Origin: Streptosporangiales bacterium
GTDB taxonomy: Bacteria > Actinomycetota > Actinomycetes > Streptosporangiales > WHST01
DNA: 64,000 bases
NCBI GenBank assembly: GCA_009379825.1
Contig: WHTA01000019.1
Location: forward strand, 1-64,000
Reading direction: 5' to 3'
Each line of letters opens with the position of its first letter. The first letter of the stretch is position 1. The notes under the pieces were generated by a model that saw only the letters and a list, made by a program, of their open reading frames with translations, searched no databases and was not told the origin of the DNA. The position numbers were made by a program, and so were the translations under genes. Positions 52,988 through 61,229 of the stretch are shown one piece after another.

Positions 52988-53520
52988 TCAGTTGGTCCGG
53001 ATGATCCGCCGTGCCTCGTCGACCGCCTCGTCGACGGGGATGGCGAACCCGATGCCGATGGATCCGCCGCCACCGCCACGGCTGAGCGTGGCGATCGCCG
53101 TGTTCACCCCGATCACCTCGCCACGCGCGTTGACCAGCGGCCCGCCGGAGTTACCCGGGTTGATCGACGCGTCGGTCTGCAGCGCCTGCCGTCGCTCCCC
53201 CTGGCCGAGCCGTACGTCGCGGTCGAGTGCGCTGACGATGCCGCCGGTGACCGTGCCGGCGAGGCCGAGCGGCGAACCGACGGCCAGCACCGGGTCGCCG
53301 ACCCGCACGTCCCTGGACCGGCCGAGCGGCAGCGGCGACGGGCTGGCCGTCTCGTCGACGGCGAGAACCGCGACGTCCGCCGACGAGTCGGCGCCGACCA
53401 GCGTCGCGTCCAGCCGGCGGCGGTCCGCGAGCACGACGGTGATGTCGCTGCCTGCGGCCACCACATGCGCGTTGGTCAGCACGTGTCCGCGCTCGTCGAG
53501 CACGAACCCGGACCCGCACG
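52988..53520 (-). pseudogene. HtrA/trypsin-like serine protease, 5' truncated
   Basis: The protease catalytic domain has a complete triad: His in VLTNAHVV, Asp in SSADVAVLAV and Ser in INPGNSGGPLVN. It begins abruptly at CGSGFVLDERG; an in-frame stop lies just beyond at 53534-53536, so the N-terminal strand, membrane anchor and start are missing. There is no PDZ domain. It ends 24 nt before the response regulator. The missing part coincides with the truncated 5' end of an oppositely oriented gene fragment (53521), indicating a breakpoint. Confidence 0.8.
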
Positions 53521-53727
53521 CTCGCGCACCTGATCACCGGCCGCGAGACGGCCGAGACCGCGCTGCCCTGGGTACGTGGCGGCTCGCCGCGGTGGGAGCC
53601 CGAGCCGCTGCGGTGGCTCGGGGTGAACGCGGGTACCTGCGTGTTCGCCCTGGCCGACCGTACCGAGGCGGCAACCGGCCGGCCGTCGCCGTTGGCACGC
53701 AGGTTCTGGAGCCTGCTCGGTCACTGA
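53521..53727 (+). pseudogene. C-terminal fragment of an FAD-dependent oxidoreductase
   Basis: A 68-residue frame with no start: LAHLITGRETAETALPWVRGGSPRWEPEPLRWLGVNAG and onward to a stop at 53725-53727. The WEPEPLRWLGVNAG and ATGRPSPLARR stretches resemble the tail of DAO-type FAD oxidoreductases I know from actinobacteria. The 5' end abuts the truncated protease gene. It overlaps the next gene tail-to-tail by 7 nt. Confidence 0.6.
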
Positions 53728-54644
53728 ACGACGACGCGCAGGGCGTCCGGTGTGCTCGTGACGGTGACCGGGGTGCGGCCCCAGACCTCGCCGTCCACGT
53801 CGATGGGGAGCACCGGGTCGGTCACCAGGTGGACCTCGCGCGCCGTCAGGTACTGCCCGGCGACGAGGCGACGCCTGTCGCCGTGGAGCAGCTGGTCGAT
53901 CATGGCGGCCGAGACGTCCGAGCGCGAGCGTTCACCCAGCCGGTAGACCACGAGCTGGCGGTCGTCGACGCTGGCGTCGTGCGCGATCGCGAAGCCGGCG
54001 TGGAAGCGGCCGTTCGCGATGTTCAGCTGGTGGGTCGACAACGTCTGGCTGCCTTCTGGCGTCGTGACCGTGGCCAGGAACGCACGATGACGCGGAAGCG
54101 CGCACAGCGCGGTCAGGGCGTACGCCGGCCGGCCGAAGAACCGCTTCAGGGCATGCGGTGCACGATCCGCGACATCGACCGACAGACCGACACTGGTGAG
54201 GTTGGCGAACAGCCGCTCCCCCGACTCGCTGGTGACACGGCCGAGGTCCACGGCAGCCACCTTGGCCGCGGCCACCGTTCGCAGCGCCGCCCGCAGGTTG
54301 AGTGGTACGTCGAGCGACCGGGCGAAGTTGTTGGTGGTGCCCAGGGGCAGCACGCCGAGCGCGACGTCCTGGTGTGCCAGCTCGTGGGCCGCGGTGGACA
54401 AGGTGCCGTCACCGCCGCCGACGATCACCAGGTCGGGACGCATGGCCATGGCGCGGCCGAGCGCCGCCGGCAGGTGGCTGGGCTCGAGTACGGTCAGCTC
54501 CGCCAACGGCCGCACGCCCGCGCGGCGCAGCAGCGGAGCCACCTCGGCGGCCGCCCTGCGCGCATGGCGTGACGTGAGGTTGACGACGACCACGACCCGT
54601 GAGTGTCGGCGGATCGCCGTGCGGAGTTCATCCGTGGTACGCAT
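53721..54644 (-). CDS. Diacylglycerol kinase-family lipid kinase
   Basis: A 307-aa DAGK catalytic-domain protein (YegS/DgkB type). Nucleotide motif LVIVGGGDGTLSTAAHELAHQDVALGVLPLGTTNNFARSL (residues about 73-112), then GLGRV-like and VYRLGERSRSDVSAAM, with terminal DGEVWGRTPVTVTSTPDALRVVV. It phosphorylates diacylglycerol or a related lipid at the membrane. ATG 54644 is adopted. Confidence 0.9.
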   Translation of the reverse strand: MRTTDELRTAIRRHSRVVVVVNLTSRHARRAAAEVAPLLRRAGVRPLAELTVLEPSHLPAALGRAMAMRPDLVIVGGGDGTLSTAAHELAHQDVALGVLPLGTTNNFARSLDVPLNLRAALRTVAAAKVAAVDLGRVTSESGERLFANLTSVGLSVDVADRAPHALKRFFGRPAYALTALCALPRHRAFLATVTTPEGSQTLSTHQLNIANGRFHAGFAIAHDASVDDRQLVVYRLGERSRSDVSAAMIDQLLHGDRRRLVAGQYLTAREVHLVTDPVLPIDVDGEVWGRTPVTVTSTPDALRVVVQ

Positions 54645-54673
54645 CCCACCCGCATTCTCCCCGCGGCGGGCGG

Positions 54674-55135
54674 CTAACGGTGATCGAGCTCGGTCCGGTG
54701 CCTGTCGAGTACGGACGTGAGCAGCCGGATCAGCTGGAGCCGTTCGCGATTGGTGAGACCGACGAGCAGCGCGGCCTGGGCGCGGAAGAGCAGCCGGTCG
54801 AGCTGGTCGAGGCGCTGCCGCCCGGTGTCCGTCAACGTGATGCGGGTGCGCCGGCGGGCGGCGTCGTCCGCCGTACGCGTGACGTGGCCGGCCCTGGTGA
54901 GGATGTTCACCGTCGCGGCGACGTCGCCACCGTCCAGGCCCGTCGCCCGCGCCAGCTCCGACGGGGTGAGTGCGTCGACCTCGCGGAGTGCGGCGAGCAC
55001 GAGGTAGTGGTGTTCCCGTGCGTCCACGGCCGCCAGGCTGCGGTGCACGCAGTCCCTGGCGATCTCCGCCGTCTCGGCCACCAGCGAGGTGGGCAGCGAC
55101 GCCAGCTGCGACGGCAAGTGGTGGGTGCCCGCCAT
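54674..55135 (-). CDS. MarR-family transcriptional regulator
   Basis: A 153-aa winged-helix regulator. EHHYLVLAALREVDALTPSELARATGLDGGDVAATVNILTRAGHVTRTADDAARRRTRITLTDTGRQRLDQL contains the HTH and wing (DxRxR-like ARRRTRI). ATG 55135 is preferred to in-frame upstream codons. It precedes the lipid kinase gene on the same strand by 29 nt and may share its transcript. The ligand is unknown. Confidence 0.87.
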   Translation of the reverse strand: MAGTHHLPSQLASLPTSLVAETAEIARDCVHRSLAAVDAREHHYLVLAALREVDALTPSELARATGLDGGDVAATVNILTRAGHVTRTADDAARRRTRITLTDTGRQRLDQLDRLLFRAQAALLVGLTNRERLQLIRLLTSVLDRHRTELDHR

Positions 55136-55250
55136 GACAGGACCTCTCGGACGAGACGATCGCGAGCGTCGAGCATCACCGATGCGGCGCCGGACGTCGT
55201 TGTCCTGGCCGTACAAGCCGTTACGGCGGGATTGTCACGGCGCGACAGGC

Positions 55251-56786
55251 TCAGCGTGCGGGACGGTCTACGGCGAGGCTGACGAGCATGGCGAGGCGCT
55301 TCCTCGGGTCGTCCAGCTGGAGGTTGGCGACGTCGGTCATCTTCCGCATCCGGTAGCGGATGGTGTTGGGATGGACGTCCAGCAGCGCCGCGGCGAAGCC
55401 GAGGTCGCCCTGTGCCTCCAGCCAGGCGCGCAGCGTCGGCACGTACTGGGTCGCGTTCGCCGCGTCGTGCCTGGCGAGATCGGCGATCGGCCCGCGCGCA
55501 GGGGTGCGCCCGGTCGCGGCCGCAGTGCGCAACCGATGTAGCAGGATCTCGTCCCAGGACTCCTCGTAGCTGACCGGCTGTGCGTCCGGCATGGCGGCGT
55601 GCAGCGCCAGGCACTCGTCCGCCTCGCGCCTGCCGGCCGGCAGCTCGCCGGGATCCGCCGCGCCGCCGATGCCGGCGGCGACCGTGACGTCGCGGGGCAG
55701 GTTGCGGACCAGGTCCGCGACCCACTGCCGCGCGGCGGCGACGTCGTCGTCGCACGGCAGCACGGTGTAGACGGTGTTGCCGAACAGGGTGCTGCGCCCC
55801 GGCCGCGACCAGCCGAAGCCGGTGGTGGCGCGTTCGAACGCGAGCAGCGTCACCGCGTGGTGTTCGCTGCCGCGGTGTGCCTGCAACGCGATGACACGGA
55901 ACTGGCCGGGTGGCAGGCCGAGCCTGCCGATCACCACGGCAGCGTCCGACGTGCCCTCCAACAGCTGGCTGACCAACTCGGACTCGACCTGCCGCTCCAG
56001 GTCGGCGCTGACCCGCGAACGGAGGAGATGCAACGCGACGGTGTGCGCGCCGTTGGCGAGCGCCTGCGAACGCTCCGATGACAGGGGCGCGTCGCAGGTG
56101 ACCCAGACCGAGCCGAGGAGCTCCCGCCCGGCCCGTACGGCCACCACGGTCCGCCCGTGCAGGCCGTGCTCCTCCGAGGGCCGCACGAACAACGGCTCGT
56201 CGGACACCGTGAGATGGGTGAACACCCCGCGCTCCTCGAGGAGCGCGCGAAGCTCCGCCGGCATCCGCCTGGCGAGGATGGTCTCGAGACGTGCCGGGTC
56301 GACGTCCTGCTGCCCCGAGTAGGCCAGCACGTGCGACCGCTGGTCCTCGATGGTCACCGCGCCGCCCACGCCCGCTGCGACGGTGTCGGCAAGCGCGAAC
56401 AGGTCGATCGGGCCGCGACCCGACTCGGTCTCGCGGCCCTCGAAGACCAGGCCGTGCACGACCTCGGAGATCTGGCTCCAGGAGACGGCCGGGTCGACGA
56501 CCAGCAACGCGATCCCGCGCTCCCGCACCGCGGCGACGACGTCGGCACCTGGGTCCGCGTCGTCGCGGACGACGGCTACCACGGCGTGCGCGGCGGCGGC
56601 GAGGTCGAGTGCGGCGGACACCGAAGCCACGCCGACGGCGAGGAACGCGTCGCCGAGTGCCGGCGCGTCCTCCGTCGGGTCGTGCAGGACGACGCTGCGC
56701 AGCTCGATGTCGCGCGCACGGCCGGAACCGATCACTCGGGCGCCGTAGCCACCGAGCACGTTGATCAGCCGGTCCAGCTTGACCAT
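55251..56786 (-). CDS. PucR-family transcriptional regulator
   Basis: A 511-aa activator of the PucR/CdaR type: N-terminal purine-catabolism-like domain (1-130), GAF-like middle (130-270), GGDEF-like CdaR segment (280-420) and C-terminal HTH_30 GDLGFAAALLDVHPNTIRYRMRKMTDVANLQLDDPRKRLAM. ATG 56786 follows CAGGAGGGAGGGG. It is divergent from an FAD-dependent amino-acid dehydrogenase gene, which it probably controls. Confidence 0.9.
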   Translation of the reverse strand: MVKLDRLINVLGGYGARVIGSGRARDIELRSVVLHDPTEDAPALGDAFLAVGVASVSAALDLAAAAHAVVAVVRDDADPGADVVAAVRERGIALLVVDPAVSWSQISEVVHGLVFEGRETESGRGPIDLFALADTVAAGVGGAVTIEDQRSHVLAYSGQQDVDPARLETILARRMPAELRALLEERGVFTHLTVSDEPLFVRPSEEHGLHGRTVVAVRAGRELLGSVWVTCDAPLSSERSQALANGAHTVALHLLRSRVSADLERQVESELVSQLLEGTSDAAVVIGRLGLPPGQFRVIALQAHRGSEHHAVTLLAFERATTGFGWSRPGRSTLFGNTVYTVLPCDDDVAAARQWVADLVRNLPRDVTVAAGIGGAADPGELPAGRREADECLALHAAMPDAQPVSYEESWDEILLHRLRTAAATGRTPARGPIADLARHDAANATQYVPTLRAWLEAQGDLGFAAALLDVHPNTIRYRMRKMTDVANLQLDDPRKRLAMLVSLAVDRPAR

Positions 56787-56866
56787 CGCCCCTCCCTCCT
56801 GCGAGCACTGTACGCATCGCTCGATCCCGCTACCTGCCTCGGCCGGTGGACAAAACCGCGTGCCGG

Positions 56867-56887
56867 GATTGTTGCGTCCGGACAATC
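56867..56887. promoter_or_regulatory. Candidate PucR-regulated operator
   Basis: GATTGT-N9-ACAATC is a perfect 6-bp inverted repeat midway between the PucR gene and the divergent DAO gene, 67 bp before the latter's ATG. No consensus for this regulator is known to me. The rest of 56787-56953 shows no gene. Confidence 0.4.
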
Positions 56888-56953
56888 GGCCGGGCAGCTG
56901 TGTCGTGGAAGCTCGAAGCGAGTTGCGTCGGAAACGGCTGTGGGAGGAAGGTC

Positions 56954-58213
56954 ATGGACCTCGTGCACGCCGGCCGCGGCCCGCGTACCGCTGTCGTGGT
57001 GGGGGCCGGGGTGGTCGGGCTGTCGACCGCCTGGTTCCTGCAGCAGCACGGGCTCGAGGTCACGGTCGTGGACCGCCGGGAGGTGGCTGCGGGAGCGTCG
57101 TGGGGCAACGCGGGCTGGTTGTCGCCGGCGCTGGCGATCCCGCTGAACGAGCCGTCGGTCGTACGGTACGGACTGCGCGCCCTGTTCGACCGCGACGCAC
57201 CACTGCACATACCGGCGACGCTCGACATGGGCCGGTGGCGGTTCCTGACCAGGTTCGCGGCGAACTGCACCTGGCGCACCTGGGAGCGTGCGATGCGCGC
57301 CAACCTGCCGTTGAACACCAGCTGCCTGGACGCGTTCGACGAGCTGGTGGCCGGTGGTGTCGACGCGACCACGACCAGCGCGCCCGTCACTGCGGTCTTC
57401 ACCACGGCCGCGCACACCGCGCGCCTGCGCAGGGAGCTCGACCGGATGCAGGCGGCCGGCCAGCCGCTGCGTTACAGCGAACTGGCCGCAGGCGAGGTCA
57501 GGGATGCGGTCAAGCAGGCGTCCCGCGGCATCGGCGCCGGCGTGCGGATCGACGGCCAGCGCTACGTCGACCCGGGCGAGTTCGCCACGGCGCTGGGCAA
57601 GTCGGTGGGCGACCGCGGCGCATCGATCCGTACCGGCTTCGACGTCGTCGAGACGGTACGGCGGCGGCACCGGCTCGCGGTGCGGTCGAACGACGGCGAG
57701 TCGGTGAAAGCGGATGTGGTCGTCCTCGCCACGGGTGCGTGGCTCGGCCGTCTCGGCCGGCGCAGTGGCGTGCGGGTGCCGGTGCGGGCCGGTCGGGGTT
57801 ACTCGTTCACCGTCCCGACCGACGAACCCGTCTCGGGGCCGATCTACCTGCCGGACGTGCGGGTGGCGTGCACTCCGTACCGCGGTGCGCTGCGGGTCGC
57901 GGGCACCATGGAGTTCCGCGGCCCGGACGACCCGCTCGACGCCGCTCGGATCGACGCCATCGTCGCCTCGGTGCGGCCGTTCCTCGACGGCGTCCGCTGG
58001 GACGAGCGCACCGACGAGTGGGGCGGCCCGCGGCCGGTGACGCACGACGGACGGCCGCTGATCGGCGCCGCACACCCGCCCGGGCTCTACGTCGCTGCGG
58101 GGCACGGCATGTGGGGCCTCACCCAGGGACCCGTGACCGGCCGGCTGCTCGCCGAGCAGATCACGTCAGGCACCCGGCCGGCCGCCCTGCACGACTGCGA
58201 CCCACTGCGCTGA
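56954..58213 (+). CDS. D-amino-acid dehydrogenase-like FAD oxidoreductase (DadA type)
   Basis: A 419-aa DAO-family flavoenzyme. FAD motif VVVGAGVVGLSTAWFLQQHGLEVTVVDRREVAAGASWGNAGWLSPALAIPL (about residues 14-63) is typical of DadA; the C-terminus has RPVTHDGRPLIGAAHPPGLYVAAGHGMWGLTQGPVTGRLLAEQI. It oxidatively deaminates D-amino acids or secondary amines with a quinone-type acceptor. ATG 56954 follows GGGAGGAAG. It is the third complete DAO-type enzyme in the window. Confidence 0.87.
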   Translation: MDLVHAGRGPRTAVVVGAGVVGLSTAWFLQQHGLEVTVVDRREVAAGASWGNAGWLSPALAIPLNEPSVVRYGLRALFDRDAPLHIPATLDMGRWRFLTRFAANCTWRTWERAMRANLPLNTSCLDAFDELVAGGVDATTTSAPVTAVFTTAAHTARLRRELDRMQAAGQPLRYSELAAGEVRDAVKQASRGIGAGVRIDGQRYVDPGEFATALGKSVGDRGASIRTGFDVVETVRRRHRLAVRSNDGESVKADVVVLATGAWLGRLGRRSGVRVPVRAGRGYSFTVPTDEPVSGPIYLPDVRVACTPYRGALRVAGTMEFRGPDDPLDAARIDAIVASVRPFLDGVRWDERTDEWGGPRPVTHDGRPLIGAAHPPGLYVAAGHGMWGLTQGPVTGRLLAEQITSGTRPAALHDCDPLR

Positions 58214-58237
58214 CGCCGACGGAAGGAACCGACGACG

Positions 58238-58434
58238 ATGCACGACTACCAGCCTGCCGTGGAGCAGGACGACGACGAGCCGCTCGACCACGACGAGCGC
58301 GCCGAGCTGCACTGGCTGCGCGCGGAGAACAAGCTGCTGCGAACCGAGCGCGACATCCTGTCGCGCGTCGCCTCCGGCCTCGCCGAGGACACGAACGCGA
58401 GCCTTTCCGCCTCTGGACCTACCGCAGCAGCTGA
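58238..58434 (+). pseudogene. Small coiled-coil protein resembling IS3 OrfA tail, frameshifted
   Basis: ATG 58238 opens DERAELHWLRAENKLLRTERDILSRVASGLAED, a charged leucine-zipper-like helix as at the end of IS3-family OrfA transposase proteins. After about 50 codons GC-rich third positions move to another frame (HEREPFRLWTYRSS, stop at 58432-58434, 8 nt before the next ATG). One missing C near 58391 explains it. Whether this is an insertion-sequence remnant or a host gene of about 65 aa is uncertain. No terminal repeats were seen. Confidence 0.4.
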
Positions 58435-58442
58435 AGAGACCC

Positions 58443-58931
58443 ATGACGACGAGTGCACGCACCTGGCTGACCCGGCAGGCGTTCGAACAGCTCCACCGGG
58501 AGCTCGACCAGCTGCTCGGCCAACCCACCGCAGGCGCCGAGCCCAGCGGCACGACGGCCGGCGAGTTCGACCAGGAGCCGGTGATCAGCGCCGACCGCCG
58601 GGCGGCCCGCATCCGACAGATCGAGGACCTGCTCCAGCACGCCGTCGTCGACGAGACGCCACCCGACGACGGTGTCGCCGAACCGGGCATGGTGCTGACC
58701 ATCCGGTTCGACGACACGGCCGAGACGACGACGTTCCTGCTGAGTGTGCGCCACGCCAGCGAACCAACCGGCCTGGACGTGTACTCCCCCGAGTCGCCAC
58801 TGGGCGCGGCACTGTACGGCGCCACGGAGGGCGAACAACGGACCTACGCCGTCCCGAGCGGAGCGACCGTACGGGTGACGCTGCTCCGCGCCGTTCCGTA
58901 CGGTCACCATCGCGAGGCAGGCGGAACCTGA
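58443..58931 (+). CDS. GreA/GreB-family elongation factor-like protein
   Basis: A 162-aa protein with a shortened N-terminal helical segment (LTRQAFEQLHRELDQLL, then RIRQIEDLLQHAVV) and a clear GreA/GreB C-terminal domain: GMVLTIRFDDTAETTTFLLSV, DVYSPESPLGAALYGATEGEQRTYAVPSGATVRVTLLRAVPYG. The N-terminal coiled coil that reaches the polymerase active site is shorter than in GreA, so it may be a Gfh/Rnk-like RNA-polymerase-binding variant. ATG 58443 is in good context. Confidence 0.8.
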   Translation: MTTSARTWLTRQAFEQLHRELDQLLGQPTAGAEPSGTTAGEFDQEPVISADRRAARIRQIEDLLQHAVVDETPPDDGVAEPGMVLTIRFDDTAETTTFLLSVRHASEPTGLDVYSPESPLGAALYGATEGEQRTYAVPSGATVRVTLLRAVPYGHHREAGGT

Positions 58932-58941
58932 CCGGCGGGGG

Positions 58942-59307
58942 TTAGGCCGCCGGGTCCTCGTCCGGCTCGAAGGTCGTGCCGGGTGCGCCGAGGGCCGCCG
59001 CCCATGCGAGGGCCCGGTCGGCCTCCTCGTGGCGGGAGCCGCGCTGCAGGGTCCTGGCCAGCAACAGCGCCGCGTACGCGGCGCAGGCGTCCTCGGCGAG
59101 CAGTGCACGCGCCGTCGCCTCCGCGCGGCCAAGCTGCCCGGAGTGGAAGTAGGCGCGGGCCAGCAGCTCACGCGCACTGGCCAACCCGTGCCCCGCGGAC
59201 CCGTCCGCTGCGTCGGCGAGCAGCTCTTCCAGGACACGCGCGGCCGTCAGGTAGTCGCGGTGCTCGAACAGGCTCTGCGCCCACCGGAACCGCTCGTAGT
59301 ACCCCAC
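58942..59307 (-). CDS. Small tetratricopeptide-repeat protein
   Basis: 121 aa, almost all alpha-helical TPR-like repeats: FRWAQSLFEHRDYLTAARVLEELLADA, LASARELLARAYFHSGQLGRAEATARALLAEDA and AAYAALLLARTLQRGSRHEEADRALAWAAALG. No signal peptide. It is likely a protein-interaction module. It is tail-to-tail with the GreA-like gene (11-nt gap). The function is unknown. Confidence 0.8.
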   Translation of the reverse strand: MGYYERFRWAQSLFEHRDYLTAARVLEELLADAADGSAGHGLASARELLARAYFHSGQLGRAEATARALLAEDACAAYAALLLARTLQRGSRHEEADRALAWAAALGAPGTTFEPDEDPAA

Positions 59308-59377
59308 ATCGGCACCTCCCCTGGATAGCGATCGCTACCGTCAACAAGCTGGCGCTGGTTTCATTCCCGCGACGCCG

Positions 59378-60072
59378 TCAGGCGGACGGTCGGAAGGTGG
59401 CCACGACCGGACGGTGGTCGGAGACCGGTTCGTCGCGCCGCCGGCGAGGGTCGTCGCCGGTCGAGGTGGTGCCGATGTCGACGGTGCCGACCTCGTCGAC
59501 GGCGTCGACGAGCGCGCGGCTGACCAGCAGGTGGTCGATCAGCTCCCGCCGACCACGGTAGACCCGGGTGAACCGGTCCTCGGCCGGGATCAACGGCGCC
59601 AGGTTCCACAACCGCTGCCCGTCGCCCTTGTCCGGGCGGTCGAACCCGCCGCTACCGATCTCCGACCCCGGCGGACCGTGCAACAACTGCGTGGTCGTGA
59701 CGTACGAGCGGACGGCAGCTGCCTCGGCCGCGCGCCGGTGCAGCGCGTAGACCGCGTACCGCGCACGCTCACCCTCGTCCCGCGGCGTGAACCGGCCACC
59801 GGGGAAGCTCAACAGCTTGCTCTTCAGGTGGCAGGTGACCACGTCGACAGTCGTGCCCGCGACCGTCACACGTACCCGCAGCCCCGCACGGCCCAACGTG
59901 GTCAGCTCCGTGCCGTCGTCGTCGACGCGTACCGGCCCGAGCTCGCCGGGAAACTCGACGACCTGCTCGACCCGGGTCAACCGCCGCCGCGCCAGCACAC
60001 CGACCCGGATGCCACGGCCGTCCGGCTCGCGGCCAGGTTCTCCAGGTTCCAACTGCCGACGGTCACAGCCAC
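59378..60072 (-). pseudogene. Endonuclease/exonuclease/phosphatase-family protein with internal deletions
   Basis: The start GTG GCT GTG at 60072 gives AVTVGSWNLENLAAS, the canonical EEP N-terminus, but after about 17 codons it jumps out of frame to PDGRGIRVGVLARRRL, missing the region that carries the catalytic Q-E. Further on, AAAVRSYV runs straight into TTTQLLHGPPGSEIGSGGFDRPDKGD without the expected G-D-x-N-D block. RRELIDHLLVS and the terminal VSDHRPVVATF (catalytic His) remain. Loss of two catalytic segments means it is probably inactive. Confidence 0.7.
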
Positions 60073-60175
60073 TACGGCGCCCTCCCACGCACGATGCTCG
60101 TACCGGCAACGTAACGACCGCGCGAAGCACCCAGGGGCGTGTTCACCTGACCGCCGTGAGGCGTTGCGGATCCGT

Positions 60176-61117
60176 TCAGGCAGGCCGGTCGGCGCGGTGT
60201 TGGCGCGGTGTGACGCCGCGGGCCCGTTTGAACGCCACGCTCAGCGCGAAGGCGTTGGCGTAGCCGACCTTGCGCGCGACGGTGTCGACCGTTGCGTCGG
60301 TGTGCCGCAACAGGTCTGCGGCCAGTGTGATGCGCCAGCCGGTGAGGTAGGTCATCGGCGGTTCGCCGACCAACGCGGTGAACCTGCGGGCGAACGCGGC
60401 ACGGGAGCCGCCGACCTTCGTGGCCAGCGAGGCCACCGTCCACGGATGGGCGGGGTCGTCGTGGATCAGCCGCAGCGCCGGCCCCACCAGCGAGTCGCTC
60501 TGCGCGCGGTACCAACCAGGTGCCTCGGCGTCCGGGCGGGCGAACCACGCGCGCAGCGTCGCGATGAGGGTCAGGTCCAGCAGCCGGTCGAGCACCACCT
60601 GCTGGCCCGGTTCTTCCCTGCCCACCTCGACGGCCAGCAGGTCGAGCACCGGCAACTGGGCGTCTTCACGCGGCACGAGCACGACGGCCGGCAGCGCGGT
60701 CAGCAGCCGGCCGCCTACGTCGCCGGTGACCTGGTAGGTGCCGCTGGCCACCACGGCCGAGCCGTCCTGGCTGTGCCCGCTGGTGCGCGGCCCGAGCTGC
60801 AGGTCGGCGGTGACGTCGACACCGTCCATCGTGGTCAGCCGGTTGCCGGGGTGGACGATGAGCGACGGTGGCGTGTCCGGGCGGTCGCCGACGGTGTAGG
60901 GCTGCGGGCCCTTGATGATCGCCACGTCGCCGGTACGCATGAGGACGGGTTCCGCGTCGTCGTCCGGCACGATCCACGCGTGCCCGCGCAGCGACGTCGC
61001 GAGAGCGAGCATGGCGCCGTCGGCGATCCGCAGCGCCCACGGCGGTTCGAGGACGGCACGGCAGAACGCGGCCGAGCGGGCTCGGACGCCGTCCAGTAGA
61101 TCCGCGAGCGCGTCCAC
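60176..61117 (-). CDS. AraC-family transcriptional regulator with cupin sensor
   Basis: 313 aa: N-terminal cupin_6-type domain (1-200; RARSAAFCRAVLEPPWALRIADGAM, IIKGPQPYTV) and C-terminal double HTH (WTVASLATKVGGSRAAFARRFTALVGEPPMTYLTGWRITLAADLLRHTDATVDTVARKVGYANAFALSVAFKRARGVTPRQHR). GTG 61117 is preceded by TACACT and 7 nt, a leaderless arrangement. It is divergent from an NmrA-like oxidoreductase, a very common pairing in actinobacteria. Confidence 0.9.
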   Translation of the reverse strand: MDALADLLDGVRARSAAFCRAVLEPPWALRIADGAMLALATSLRGHAWIVPDDDAEPVLMRTGDVAIIKGPQPYTVGDRPDTPPSLIVHPGNRLTTMDGVDVTADLQLGPRTSGHSQDGSAVVASGTYQVTGDVGGRLLTALPAVVLVPREDAQLPVLDLLAVEVGREEPGQQVVLDRLLDLTLIATLRAWFARPDAEAPGWYRAQSDSLVGPALRLIHDDPAHPWTVASLATKVGGSRAAFARRFTALVGEPPMTYLTGWRITLAADLLRHTDATVDTVARKVGYANAFALSVAFKRARGVTPRQHRADRPA

Positions 61118-61130
61118 CCGATCGAGTGTA
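61118..61130 (-). promoter_or_regulatory. -10 element for a leaderless AraC transcript
   Basis: On the minus strand TACACT (61130-61125) is followed by 7 nt and GTG 61117. It is the fourth case of TAnnnT + 7 nt + start codon in this window. Confidence 0.45.
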
Positions 61131-61229
61131 GACGGACGGACATGAAAGCGAGCAGGACGAATATGGCCCGTCTCGCCGCCACCCGGTTCAGTGGAGGACA
61201 ACAGATCCTGCGACCGAGAGGACCACACC

